Source: Cheilinus undulatus
Taxonomy: Eukaryota; Chordata; Actinopteri; Labriformes; Labridae
Direction of reading: 5' to 3'
Assembly (NCBI RefSeq): GCF_018320785.1
Contig: NC_054877.1
Span: 33,378,151-33,442,150 of the forward strand
Length of the DNA stretch: 64,000 bases
In this document: piece after piece, positions 51,401 through 63,213 of the stretch
Layout of the letters: every line of letters begins with the position of its first letter
How positions within the stretch are numbered: the first letter of the stretch is position 1
Program-made: the position numbers and the translations under genes
Notes under the pieces: generated by a model
Database searches by the model: none
Seen by the model: the letters and a program-made list of their open reading frames with translations, nothing else
What the model was told of the DNA's origin: nothing

Positions 51401-54400
51401 GGTAGGTTTGGATTCTGCATTGAAGAAAAATATGCCTTGTTAACAGGGTCAGATGACGCAGGGGACTTGAAGGAGACATAAATTAGGTCAAAAGCACACA
51501 TGCAGGTATAAAACAGTCAGATAAATGGGTCACACAGATCTATACTGATCAGATATGCTTGATAAGGCAGAGTGGATCGATTCAGTACACCAAATGAGCA
51601 AAATGTACATCTTACCAGGTTTATTTACTGAATTTCAAGTTAAATATATGTCATGACACTTAACATAAGCCACAATCAACCAGCAAGTTCAGATAAACAT
51701 CTTATTTTTCATCATATTTTTTCATTCAGGAACACTCTTGCCCTACATTTAACTGCTTTACTGCAAAATGTTTTACTTGGTGAAGAAGGCTCTGCTCAAA
51801 AGATGCTCCCTGGGTTAGCCAAGCAGCATGCTTTGACGTTCCAGGGAGCACAAACCCCCAGATGGATAGATACATTTATGACACTGTGTACTGTATACAA
51901 TTAAATAAGTAAACCTATGGTAGCAAGAATCTGAATATGTGAGTGCAACAAGCTTTATACTATAAAGGAGGGGGCTGGGGTGGAGGAGGTTAAGCTTTGC
52001 CAGCAGCAGCAGCATGGCGCAGCAGCATTAATGCAAGCAGGGATTAGTGAGAAGTACGTCAAATTTAAACGAGCCCCTGTGTTGAGAAAAAGCTGTGATT
52101 GGCTGTGGGAGCTGCGAGGCGATAATTAGGATCAGCTGGCCACCAGCTAATCAAGACTAGGTGTACAACTTCCATGTCCTGCATGAACTAATGCTAAGCT
52201 TCATCTGTTACGCTTTTTGAATGAGACTGAAACTCTTTATTCAATAAACTTTTCAGATGAATTTTCTTTCTGCACAGGTAGTTTTATTTCACTTATTACA
52301 AACAATTAAGGTTTTGTTTTTGCTAGTAGTTTCTTGGAATAAAGTGCTTTCAACGACTTGTAGGATAAACATGCCTTACATTAAGTTTAATAAGATATTT
52401 TAAGTTCAAGTATTATCAATTTATCTAGGCACAAGTTTTTTTCAGTAATAGTCAAAGACTACAGATAATACCTGAAGGGCCAACACTCAGTACATTAAAA
52501 ATCTGTGTTAAATTACTGCTTAAGTTGAATGTTTTATTTTGTGTGTTCACCTTTTCTCCAAACTTTCTCTGTTGTCATCTGTGCGCCCACTGCTCTTCCC
52601 TCTTTCTAGACATCGGTCAATGCATACCTAAGGAAAAAAGAAAAATAATTACAAGCTCAGTTTAAAATCTCTCAGAGGATTTTCAGTTCTCTGTATTCAT
52701 GTTTTTACAGCAAGAGGGATTAGAGCTCTTAGGTTTCCATGACGTACCGCATTACTGCAGTCAAAGAAAAGCACAAACTTGACGTCTGCTTTGCCATCCA
52801 TGACGGTGTTCCAGCCCTCCAGGTTGTCCTCGTTACGGGGGAAACCGTCTATGAGGAAACGGAACTTTTTCTCATCTTTCTGCATGGTTTCTTCCATTGC
52901 CTTGGAAACAGGAAATACAGATCAAATACTCGTGCTTAAATGTATTCTTTAAAGAGCTGTTTATATGAGTGAGAGATCAGAACTCGAGACCAGACAGGAA
53001 GATCGTAAAATACAGTAACACACTAATTCTGAAAATACATATTAAAAACAACCCGTCACCTCTGTGCTTACATATTTCCAGCACCAACACTACAACAGTG
53101 TCAGTCATCAGCAATAATACACAGCAGGTGAGGCCTTGATTTCTACTGATAATGCCAGAATTTCAGAAACACTTTTTGACAACAATCTGATATACATTTA
53201 AGTTTCTATCCTGGAATAATCCCTGTTCATACTATAATCCCTGAAAATACACAAAACATGGCTATACCTGCAGCACAACTGGTATATGGCTGCCATTGTA
53301 AACAGGTAGCCAAACATCTATTCTGCTGATGTTGGCTTAGTTGAAAAAACTTCAATAAAAAATCAAGAAAGCAAAACAAGAGATAAACTGCTTTTTCTTT
53401 TACTGATGATTCTATTACTGTTATCCATGCTAAGTTATCTGCTGGTGGTCAAGACATATTACTTTTTTCTTGCAAGGGTAAAATACAATCAGGAAGTTAA
53501 TGTTGGTGCCTATGTTACTGACAAAAAAATATTTTTTTTTCCACAAAACACACACAGAGGATTATCTCTTGTAATACTAATAATAATAATAATATCTTAA
53601 ATTAATATAGCGCCTTTCAAGAAACCCAAGGACGCTTTACAGGAACACAAGACAAGAAGACACAAACATTCTCAAAAGTTTCTGCTTTTAGGGAGTTTAT
53701 AGACAGCAGAGTGGTGTGGACACAAGAGGCTTTTTCATGTATGTACTGCACTTTTGACAATGTCCCAACATTATTCAGTGGGCAGCATGCCTGCACCCAA
53801 ACCCACACATTTTCAGAGGAACTTAATCTTAACTTTTTCTGCAAGCCTACTACTAAAACTTTTGCAAGAAGCAGGAGTGAGCCCATGTGTGAATATGTGA
53901 ACATGGAAGGTGGCATGAACAACGTACTACCACTAATAAATGGGCAGATGATGACGTCAGCCATTGAAGAGTTTTCCCTTCTTTTTGCTCTTTACTTCTT
54001 GCCTCCCCTTCCTAATGGGCTACAAAGCCACCACCCCTTCATCCAACCCTAATTTGAGTATTTTGGATCATAAGAGTGAATTCAACACTGATTACCCCCC
54101 TCTATAAAATGCATGTTAGAAAGCTAAGTTCCTGAAAAGATCATGGCCTCAATGTCCTGAACTTATGCAGAAAATGCAAGTGTGGAAAGGGCTTAGGGGA
54201 CGTGTAGGAAATGTTTCTTTTAAGTTTTAACACAAAAATACATTAGTGCAGCTATTAATAGATCTCAGTTACAAGCATCTACCTCCTGGCATACTGATCA
54301 GGATCTGCCTCCTGCTATGAAAACACAAATCTGATTTTCAGCCTCTCATTTATGTTGTGCATACCTTCCTGAGTAAGTTGATAGTGATTTCCACAGGGAC

Positions 54401-57068
54401 AATTTTGCCTTCTTTGATGTAGTTTGCAATGAGCTGTCCGAACTCAGACCCTTCCCTGGCTCGCTCCGCCCTCAGCAAGTCCCCAGCTGACAGATGGGTG
54501 TAGTTGTAGTTCTGAGAGACAGAAACATTTAGATTTTATGTGAAAAGGTGATCTTTTGGGATAGAAATTTTCTGTGACAGTCAGACACTTTTACCAGTTT
54601 GCAGATTCCTTCTCAAGCTGTAAATCTACATTTTAAAACAGCCCTTAAAGGTTGAGGACATTTCATTCATAGTCCAGGGAAAGGTCAGTCTTTATGCTCT
54701 GAATGAAAGGAGCCTCTATGCATAGCTGTCATTCAAGCTAAACCAGCATGTGAGGCAACGCAGCCAACACCCCGTAACATCCGTGAGCAGATGAAGTTTT
54801 AAAGTCTTTCTTAAAGAAGCTCTTTCTCAGACAAACTTACACTTCAAAGAATCCACAGGGGCGCCCAGCGGAGCTGCAGCTTCATGAGCTTTCATGAATC
54901 TGACTTTCAGAAAAACTTCAAAGCAGAATCCTCAAGAAGACTTCTTGCTTTTCAAACTTTTTGGGTGGCTTATTAGAGATAAGGTCTTTCCAAATCCATA
55001 CCGATTCTCCAACCGGTATATGACTTAAGTGTGAGAAAAGGATTGTTACAATTAGGGATGTCCCAATCAGCACTTTTGACTTCTGATACGATTTTTTAAT
55101 ATTGAATATCTACCCAGTCCGACACTCGTATTTACCAAGATTAAAGTTTCAATGTTTTTGTTGACAAAAATAACTTCAGTAAACAGATTAACTACTAGAT
55201 GTGCTTATTCCACGTAACTTAGTGCAGGTGGCATTGCTGCAAAACACTTATAATCAAATTTCTACTCAGAATAGTGCAACAGCTTTGTTTTACTTTAATA
55301 TTTAATCCAAAAATAAAGCTACTAAGCGCAGAATATGAATTTAAAACTGAACTCAACAATACACACATTTTTAAAGCTAACTTCTTTGCACCAGCCTCAC
55401 TTTGATGTCCATCATTTTGTAGACATATTTTCATTTTTCAAGGTAGAAAAGATTTAAGATGTGTTACTAAAGAGAATAACTGAATATTCAATGATGTAAA
55501 TTTGCAATACTTTTTCTACATCATGTTTTAAAACATTACAAATTCTGTTTTACTTTAATGATGGACTGTTTCAAGAAGTACTGGCATTTTTAAAAACTAC
55601 ATCTTATACAGCAGGTACTTCAGAGAGGAATGAATCCATTGGGTATTGCAGGCAAACACTGTCAGAATTGCACAAAACTTTTTCCATAACGAAACATTGA
55701 CAAACTATATAATAAGATTGCCTGCAGTTTTTTGACGTGGATACAAGAAATTCTCTAATAGAGCGTGCTGAAGACTCCTAGTCAGCATTGACCAATTTGT
55801 GCTAGTATCATAGCTAGGTTTAATGCTAATGGTATTGTTAAAACTAGGGCTGTCAAGATTCTTTGTGTTGTGAAGATTAATTAATGTCCACAATACGGGC
55901 ACTATATTATTTTAATCACGATTAATCCCTTGCTTTATTGGGCCATTTAGCACACTTTGTTCAGCCATGACATTGCCTCCCTGAAACAACAGAGATGCAA
56001 AATAAGACAATCACTGCCCCTTATTGTCCCATTTTACTTTAAAAAAAAACTTGCACACCTCAGTGGACAAGTCAACAGTCATCTGGACTTCATATTTCCT
56101 TTACAATCCATACTTTTTCTGTAGTTGAGCTCATGTTAAAATCTTAGATCAACCTGTAAAAGTAGGTCTGTATCCAAACATTAAGTCAATTACTCTACAT
56201 CCAAAGTGACACAAAAGCAGTTTTGGTTCCAAAAAGTATCATTGTTTTTAAGAAGGGGGCATAATGGATGCAATTAATCACGATTAACTACAGAAATCCT
56301 GAGATTAATAGCGATTTAAAGTTTTAATCTTTTGACAGCCCTAGTTATAACCCTTACACAGTCACTGTTTGCCGACTGTTGAATGGACAAGTGCACTCCA
56401 GAATTACAATTGCATAACCTCACCTTTAGATAAGCCAATGATAAGGTTACAAAGTAGAGTAAATGGCAATAGTGTATCTCCTGTTAGCTTTGTTTGCTCC
56501 ATGTAAAGATAATTAGCAGGCGTTCATTTATTGTATGCATGCAGGCGTTTGACTGAATAACATTCATCACAGGGCTAAAATATATAGAATAAAGGACATA
56601 AATGTCAGAAACAGCTACTGACGAGATTCTAAACAATGTAGAATATGTGAAGCATGCCTCTCAACTCCTTAATGCCACAGTGTCTATTCATGTTAGCATA
56701 TAAACTGAATATCCTGTGCGGCTAATTAGCTAGCTAGCTGACCGGCTAACCCACACAGGTTCATTTTAGAGGACAACCAGAAGTCATTATCATCAAAGCA
56801 TTAGCTTAAAGCGAAGTCCTGCTGATAAAAGAGGGGTTATGAACAAAAACTTAACACAATTTCCATCACTACAGGCTACATCCTCATACAATGACAGTAC
56901 TTCTTATTGTCCTTCCTCTCGTACCTCCACAATCTTGGAGCACTGGGTCCCTTTGCCGGCGCCGGGCCCGCCCAGCACGAACACAACCTGCGGCTTCATG
57001 ATCGCGGATACCCGGTACAACAAGCTCGGCACCCTTTGTGACACGTAACCGAACAAACCGCCGATCAT
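48495..57068 (-). CDS. cmpk1: UMP-CMP kinase (cytidine/uridine monophosphate kinase 1)
   Basis: Transfers phosphate from ATP to CMP, UMP and dCMP in pyrimidine nucleotide synthesis; mainly cytosolic and nuclear. Six exons on the minus strand, all GT-AG and in frame: 57068-56925, 54511-54365, 52900-52748, 52627-52551, 51414-51318 and 48536-48495 (660 nt, 219 aa). Exon 1 carries the P-loop [10 protein letters not shown]. Exon 2 has [10 protein letters not shown] and the NMP-binding segment. Exon 3 has [17 protein letters not shown], and exon 4 has the lid [18 protein letters not shown]. The C-terminus is SILDKEG. An internal Met (56999) opens [11 protein letters not shown] and gives 196 residues, the length of the main human isoform; it has A at -3. 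The upstream Met adds [20 protein letters not shown] plus three residues, resembling a weak mitochondrial-type leader, and the frame stays open further upstream. Adenylate kinases share the fold, but the motifs fit CMPK1. Confidence 0.95.
48832..49078. mobile_element. Foldback insertion with 68-bp arms and 15-bp target duplication
   Basis: ATTTATTAAAGGGGG flanks the segment on both sides (48817-48831 and 49079-49093). Within it, 48849-48916 is nearly the exact reverse complement of 48926-48993, leaving a 9-nt loop. The arm contains AACTTGCAAAAAAGGTTGTA and TAGACCTTCATCAGGC. The 15-bp duplication points to LINE-type retroposition rather than DNA transposition, and the arm sequence resembles the tails of some fish retroposons. 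Confidence 0.75.
50050..51171. mobile_element. Putative non-autonomous DNA element nested in the Tc1 copy
   Basis: Tc1 sequence breaks off after CCTTTTCCAGACT (about 50047) and resumes near 51172. The intervening block starts with GGTCCAGTTCAGTTTGGTAC followed by GGCACGGTACGC, and ends with GTACCAAACCATACCTTTTA then CAGTGGAAACACGG. The inner GTTTGGTAC / GTACCAAAC words face each other, as do the TTTCCAC / GTGGAAA words. No transposase is present and target duplications are unclear. Confidence 0.5.
51726..52215 (+). repeat. Unnamed dispersed repeat, copy 2 (cmpk1 intron)
   Basis: Same orientation and block order as 11939-12380, with about 70 bp extra near the right end (between GATTGGCTGTGGG and CTGCATGAACTAA). 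The two copies are about 40 kb apart. It lies between the fourth and fifth cmpk1 coding exons. Confidence 0.65.
52901..54364 (-). other. cmpk1: cmpk1 intron 2, with LINE-end-like repeat fragment
   Basis: The segment at 53578-53660 (AATAATAATAATAATATCTT, then ATATAGCGCCTTTCAAGAAA and CCCAAGGACGCTTTACAGG) is typical of the terminal region of fish L2-type LINEs. The overlapping open frames at 53617-54052 on both strands have no known domain. The rest is unremarkable. Confidence 0.5.
54512..56924 (-). other. cmpk1: cmpk1 intron 1
   Basis: Non-coding. It contains a hAT-like MITE (55845-56343) and, at about 55045-55090, TTAGGGATGTCCCAATCAGC, the start of another common fish repeat whose other end I did not find. 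Nothing else was recognised. Confidence 0.5.
55845..56343. mobile_element. hAT-like MITE with 8-bp duplication
   Basis: The ends TAGGGCTGTCAAGATT and CTTTTGACAGCCCTA are inverted repeats. The flanking octamers GTTAAAAC (55837-55844) and GTTATAAC (56344-56351) differ at one base, a good hAT target duplication. Subterminal ATTAATC / GATTAAT words are repeated. The element is 499 bp with no coding and has a decayed relative at 36465. Confidence 0.8.
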
Positions 57069-57069
57069 A

Positions 57070-57420
57070 AACCAGCAGCTATAGGAGTGGACCTGCGGGG
57101 TGTGGACAAATATAATAAGTCGGGCTGAATGCGTGTCAGTACCAGAGTAGGAAGTCGATGAGTCAAACGACACCACTTCCGCTGTTGACTTCACTGACCA
57201 ATGGCGTTCCACGTAGGAGCGACGCAGTCCGTGTAGCCACACCTCGTTGCACTTGTTATTTTTTTCAATGCAGAGGTCGGGTGACGCCCCTCCCCTGCCT
57301 CTCCAGCATCAGCACCTCCAAACCGAACGAGAAGATCCCGCGGCGTGGAGAGGATGCTCCCCGGTCCGTGATGCTCAACAGCGCGAGGACGCTGTACGGT
57401 GAGAACTGAGAGGCGCTCGA
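57070..57420. promoter_or_regulatory. Head-to-head cmpk1 / fam78a promoter region
   Basis: GC-rich, CpG-rich sequence between two divergently transcribed genes. It contains a CCAAT box (57198-57202, in GACCAATGGCG) and ETS-like CTTCC words on both strands (for example CCACTTCCGC at 57173). No TATA box is evident. The CpG-rich stretch continues to about 57950. Transcription start sites cannot be fixed from sequence, so shared promoter function is an inference from arrangement. Confidence 0.5.
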
Positions 57421-58184
57421 GTGGCTCGGTTTAGTCTCTGTTTTCGGCACGTTTATGCTGCCTCGCTGCCTCCATTCATGATGCACCATTCATGCATCCC
57501 TAAGAATGGAAGCACACAGCGAGGAAAACATTATAATAGCCTGCATTAGCCCTGCTGGCTGGCCTTTATTTGACACATTGGCGCTCATTTGATGTAGCTT
57601 CTTTTCATGTAGGTCAAGGTGATGAAGAGCCCGATTTATTCTTTTTAGGGCACCGCGCGAATGTAGGGCTAATACAGGAAAAAGCCAAGCAAACAAAGGC
57701 ATCCAGCACCCCCTCCTCTGACGCACCTGGCTGCCCTGTCGCTGCTTGACATGACAGCGCAGAGCCAGGCGCAGAGCATCAGCAGGATCAAGGGGCACCG
57801 ACGTGCAGCCGGACGTGTGGACTCGACGAGGAGCAGAGGAGCCTCCGGACGCACGGCGGAGGAGCAGCAGCAGCAGCCCAGGGGAGGCCGGATTGCAGTT
57901 TCTGGGGACGAGCGCCAAGGGCAGTGCGGCAGTCAGCAGGCAGACCGGGGGGAGGAGGCACCAGAGATCTGTGATACTTCCCCCCCAGGCCCCACTTTCT
58001 CTCTCTCACCTCCATACCATCCTGAAAATATGCTTGTGGATGTTCTTATGTTTCATCAATGGTGACTGGGACACTCCCCATCTTTTTTATCCTCCTCTGT
58101 TTTCCACCCAAACCAATCATTGATGATGGGCAATTAAAGGAATAGATCTGCTCTTCCAGCAAGGGTGGAATCAGGAGGGGACTG
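57421..58184 (+). other. fam78a: fam78a 5' region / probable 5' UTR
   Basis: CpG-rich up to about 57950, then mixed sequence to the fam78a start. A possible acceptor lies at CTGCTCTTCCAG (ending 58159), so the exon carrying the start may begin at 58160 with a non-coding exon upstream. Open frames such as 57751-58065 and 57490-57918 are composition artefacts of GC-rich DNA. Confidence 0.4.
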
Positions 58185-61100
58185 ATGTGCATACTGGCCA
58201 GGAAACATTTGCTCCCTCCTCTGGTTTTGCTTATTTTGCTCGCCGCCTGCACTATGGGCTGTATTCAGAGCATCGCATGCAAGCCCCGCATCAGACGGGA
58301 GAACATAGTGGTGTATGAGGTGTCAGCCTCCATTGACCAGTGTCCCACCATCATCGAGGAGAACTCACCGATTGTGCTCCGCTACAAGACGCCTTACTTC
58401 AGGGCCTCAGCGGGGGTTGTGATGCCACCCGTGCCCCGCAACGAGACCTGGGTGGTGGGCTGGATCCAGGCTTGCACTCAGATGGAGTTCTACAACACAT
58501 ATGGGGATATTGGAATGTAAGTAAACAGTAGTACCATGATATATGAACTTCCAGTCTCCAAATGAGCTCAGCTTGTGTTGTGTGTTCTACTTCTGCAAAG
58601 TACTAACAAACATCTAGACGCTGCAAATAAGAACAGCCTGTCCCCCTCTGACTCTGTCCTCTTCACCCTTCATCTGCAGGTCCAGCTGGGAGCTACCAGA
58701 GCTTCGAGAGGGTAGGGTCAAGGCTATCAGCGACTCAGACGGCGTCAGCTATCCCTGGTATGGCAACACCACAGAGACAGTCACCCTGACTGGGCCCACA
58801 TCCAAACCGTCCCGTCTGACAGTCAGCATGAACGACAACTTCTACCCCAGTGTGACCTGGGCAGTGCCCATCAGCAACAGCAACACACCCATGCTCACCC
58901 ACATCACCCGGGACCAGAGCTTCATCACCTGGCTGGTGGCGATGAACTCCGTCACAAAGGTGAGGACAAAAACACAAATAGAAGGGGGTCTTACACTGAA
59001 AAGTAAACAGTTTTTGAATCCATATCTTAAAAATAGTCTGTGTTTTGTATTCACTGTTTATCTAGTTAAACTGCTGGCTTTACATCTAGAAACACACACA
59101 CTGCACACAGACTGACTGTGATGTAATCATCTCCCCCCTGCTCTTTTCCTTCCTGGTGTAAAGTTACAAAGTACCTCATCATTGCCTTCTGCAGGGAAAA
59201 AAATCTGCAATGTCCATGAGGAGATAGACCAGCTCAAAATCAGCATCAGCATGTCTGTGTTCTTTACACTTTCTTGGCAAATGGCTGTTTTTCTCAAAGT
59301 TTCTGCCTTTTAAAAGGCTAATGTCAACTATTTCTTACTCATCGGTGAATAAAATGTAAGCAACAATAAGGCTGTTCAAAATTCTAATACTCTAAAACGT
59401 TTGGATTCCACATCTTAACCTGTTAGCGTCTCCATTATTGCTGTGAATGTTTACTCAGCAATCACTATATGTTCTACTTTTCTTCTGCCCACCTCAAACC
59501 CTTAAAACTCATTCATACATTCACTTAAAAAGTCAATTCAACCTTTGAAATAGTCCCAACACATTAAGCTATTTAAGTATGATGCAGCTTTTTGTACCAT
59601 TCTTTTTTTGAACTTTCAAAGTCAACTCGCTTTCTCAGCCCTTCAAGGTATCTGACACTTATTTCAATGGCATGGATTTCTGCTACCAAAAGCACATACT
59701 GCACTTGACATACATAATAGAGAAAATAAAAAAGGCATCAAGATGTAGGTAATCTTGTGCTGCTTGTGTTAAAACAGCTGTCAAAGCAAAATCATCTAAA
59801 CATGTTTCTGGTTGACGGTCAACTGTCACAGAAAAATCACCAAGTCGCTCATTTACTCCAATGTTAAATGTTAGCAGACACCAGAAGAGAGGACTTTTTA
59901 TATTGCTGCCCTGGCCATAATTCTGGCTCAATTTAAAATAAATTTTTATGACTGCTTCATCAAAGTCTTGTGATACTCATGGGGTGATCTCTTTTATGAT
60001 AATTGTTAAAGGCATGGCATATAAACATAAGTTTGAGAGGAAGTCTTCACTTGAAATCTCAATGAAATCAGCTGAGCTGCCTAACTGTTACAGCAGCTAC
60101 CATCAGTACCTGATGGACGTGAGACATTAGGTACTCAATTTTAAATGTGCATGAAAAGTTTTGTTACAAATTCATCACAGACTGACATTCATCAATATTC
60201 AACAACAGCATTAGCAGAATTCTATAACATATTCAATGTCTTTCATATATACAGTGCCTATAAAAAAGTATTCACCCCCTTGGATGTTTTACCTTTTCAT
60301 TGATTTTAGAAATCAGTCATGGTCAATATAAAATGAAAACACATTTCTACAAAGTAATGACAATTAAACAAAAATATGTAAAGTAAAATAAGTGACTTCT
60401 TGAATATTCAACCCTTTCAAGTCAGTATAGTATTATGCACCTGCTGCAATCACAGCGCTGAGTCTGTGTGGATAGGTCTCAATCAGGCTTGCATATCAGA
60501 CACTGCAATTTTACTCCATTGTATTTCAAAACTACTCAAGCTCTGTCATGATGCGCAGGATTGGGCATGAGGATTAATTTTTTCAAGTCCAGCCACAAAT
60601 TCTCTATTGGATTGAGGTCTGGGCTTTGACGCGGCCACTCCAGAACATTCACGTTGTTGTGTCTTAACAATTTCTTTGTAGCTTTTTCTGTATGCTTCAG
60701 GTCATTTTCCTGTTGAAAAATAAATATTCTCCCAAGCCACAGTTCTCTTGCAGACTGAAAAAGGTTTTGCTTCAGGATTATTCTATATTTTGCAACATTA
60801 GTTTTACCCTCTATCTTTACAAGCCTTCCAGGGCCAGCTACTGAGAAGCATTCCCACAGCATGATGCTGCCACCACTGTGCTTCACAGTGGGGATGGTGT
60901 GTTTGTGGTGATGTGCAGCGTTTGGTGTCTATCAAACAGCGTCTGGTCTGATGGCCAACAAGCACCATTTTGGCATCATTTGACCAAAGGACTTTCTTCC
61001 ATTGACCATGTCACGCAAATGCCTTTTGGTGAACTGTAGTCCAGATTAAATCTGAGTTTTCTTTAACAGTGTCTTTCTCTTTGCCACTCTCCCATAAAGT

Positions 61101-63213
61101 TTTGACTGGTGAAGAACCCGGGGAACAATTTTTGTATACAGAGTCTCTCTCATCGTAGCTTCTGAAGTTTTTAACTCCTTCAGAGTAGTCATAGGTGTCT
61201 TAGGTGCCTCCCTCACTAGTCTCCTTCTTACACAGTCACTAGGTTTGTGAGGACGGCCTTATCCTGAGGATGGGCATATTCCTTCATTTCTCAGTGACAG
61301 ATTTAACTGAACTCCGGGGGAGTGCCTCAGACATGTTCAGTGCCTCAGACATTTTTTGTATCATCCCCTAACTTGTACTTTCCAATAATTGTTTTTCTAA
61401 GTTTTTTAGGGTGTTCTTTTGTCCTCATGGTGTAATGGTAGCCAGGGCTACTGAATTAGCAGTGACTGGACCTTCCAGACACAGGTTTCTTTATACTGTT
61501 GTTTCTACTTGAGACAAATTCACTGCGCTCAGGTGATCCTCATTACAATTATTGTGAGACTAGTAGCACCAAGTGGCGGGACCTCTGTTGAATTAGGTCT
61601 GTCACTTTAAAGGAGGTCAATATTTATGCAATCATTTTTTTTTACTTATTTTTATTTAATTGACATTACTTTGTAGAAATCTGTTTAAACTTGGACATTA
61701 AAAATATTTTTTGAACATTTTTTGGCAAAAAAGCAAAATTATATTGACCATGATTGATTTATAAAAGCAACAAAAGTGTAAAACATTCAGGGGGGAATAC
61801 TTTTTTTAATAGGTATGGTATTTAAAAATGTATTTTACCTTTTTACCCTGCAGGATTAAGAGCAAAGCACAAGCTTTTCCACAATATATCTGATATATAA
61901 TCTCAGTAATGGGACTGTATATTTAGAATAGTCCCATTACTGAGACTATTCAACATTTTTTATATGCAACATTAGCAGTGGAACGAAAAGAAATAAAAAA
62001 AAACAGTGGTACCAAAATAATGCCAGTGTATTTGTGCAATTTAGACAGTGTGCAGTAGAGATTACTCAATATTAGGTGCCTATAGGACGTCTTTTTTAAT
62101 GCTGTGGTATCAGAACAGGTGTAGATGTTAGATTTTTTATAGAGTTGTATGGAAGTTTAAAGAACGGATATTGTGACAGCCTTTCTTTGTTAATAATATA
62201 AGAAAATAAAATAGTACAACATAATATTAAGCATGATCTAAGGTAGGCTGAATCTGTAGGAAATTAGAATATTTTGCAACGTGTGATTCCATTTGGGTTG
62301 TGATAAAAGTATGATGTGCAATTAATAAACAAAACTAATGCAGTTTTTACGTCTATCTCTTGTTCTTCATGATTTAAGAAAGATTTATATTTTAACATGT
62401 TAAACCTGTAGATAAAATATACACAAAATAAGTTCTTTTCACAACTGAAAAGGTCTCAGCTTATAGCAACGGTATTGCATTGAACAAATAAATGTATCCC
62501 TGCCTAGTAAGAGCGTCGAACTTGTTCATATATAATAATTTTTCACAATTCATTCCATAAATTCAAACATTTGTGATGTGTTAATTGTGAATTCTTATTT
62601 CACAGCTGTGGTGAAAGTATGAATAATGAGACAGACCTTGTAGCTTTACTCTAAATGTAAAGTGACATGGGGGGACTTCTGTTTTGATTAAATCAAACTG
62701 ATTGATTGATTGTCTTTGTAAGTATGTTATTCTTTAAGGTTTTATCAGGCTGATTTTCTTTATGATTAGTTTGTAGTTCAGACACAGCAGACAGTGGGAA
62801 CAGTGGGGTCTAAGCTCTGCATCTTGTCTTTAATTTTGTCAGATAAGATAAACCAAGCCTTTGTAATATACTATCAGTTAGATTGCACATTAGCAAACAA
62901 ATACCCTAGTGTACTTAGAATCGACCACACCATGCATTTATATATATAAATGTTGACTGCTCTCCTCTAGGAGCGTATCGTCTTGCAGACGGTGCGGTGG
63001 CGGATGCGTGTGGACATCGCCGTGGACCCTGACATGCCTCTAGGATCCCGAGCTTCATTGATGGGTCGACCCTATCAGGAGCAGCCGCACATCCTCAACT
63101 ACCAGGAGCCCATCCCTCCCAATGCACTTGGGAGGCCCAACGCCAACGATGCCCAAGTGCTCATGTGGAGGCCGAGGAGGGGGGCACCACTTGTGGTCAT
63201 ACCGCCAAAATAA
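58185..63213 (+). CDS. fam78a: FAM78 family protein (FAM78A-like)
   Basis: Conserved vertebrate protein of unknown function. Three coding exons, 58185-58516, 58680-58959 and 62971-63213, are joined in frame by GT-AG introns (855 nt, 284 aa). The core reads CKPRIRRENIVVYEVSASID, TPYFRASAGVVMPPVPRNET, WVVGWIQACTQMEFYNTYGD, then SDSDGVSYPWYGNTTETVTL and SMNDNFYPSVTWAVP. It ends NANDAQVLMWRPRRGAPLVV plus IPPK. The length fits human FAM78A (283 aa) better than FAM78B (261 aa), which lacks the N-terminal extension. Residues 1-23 are a hydrophobic leader (LLPPLVLLILLAACT). A second Met at 58254 has a better context (A at -3, G at +4) and would give a protein starting MGCIQS. No enzyme motif or internal membrane segment is visible. 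The fam78a/fam78b choice rests on length and recalled sequence. Confidence 0.88.
58960..62970 (+). other. fam78a: fam78a intron 2
   Basis: About 4 kb of non-coding sequence. Apart from the Tc1-like element, it holds an inverted pair at 61910-61950 (AATGGGACTGTATATTTAGA with ATAGTCCCATTACTGAGACT) and no supported exon. Confidence 0.55.
60252..61818 (-). mobile_element. Full-length but dead Tc1-like element in the last fam78a intron
   Basis: The left end CAGTGCCTATAAAAAAGTAT, then TCACCCCCTTGGATGTTTTA, is matched by the complement of the right end (AAAACATTCAGGGGGGAATA). TA flanks the left end. On the minus strand, 60536-60886 encodes the transposase C-terminal half (KHSGGSIMLWECFSVAGPG, RQSPDLNPIENLWLDLKKL); Gly of the usual WGCF motif has become Glu, and the QQEN segment has lost the catalytic Asp of QQDN. 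The N-terminal half is broken by stops. It is the same family as the fragment at 12715. Confidence 0.85.

Noticed and set aside
48495-57068. Adenylate kinase (AK1 or AK5) instead of CMPK1
   Set aside because: [35 protein letters not shown] and [15 protein letters not shown] are CMPK1 sequence, and the 196-residue form matches its length.
57490-58065. Several overlapping frames of 100-140 codons on both strands
   Set aside because: They sit in CpG-rich 5' flanking DNA where stop codons are rare, and no domain or splice structure supports them.
60536-60886. Possible domesticated transposase in the fam78a intron
   Set aside because: The catalytic-site region is altered (WECF, QQEN), the N-terminal half carries stops, and both inverted repeats are present, so it is simply a dead Tc1 copy.
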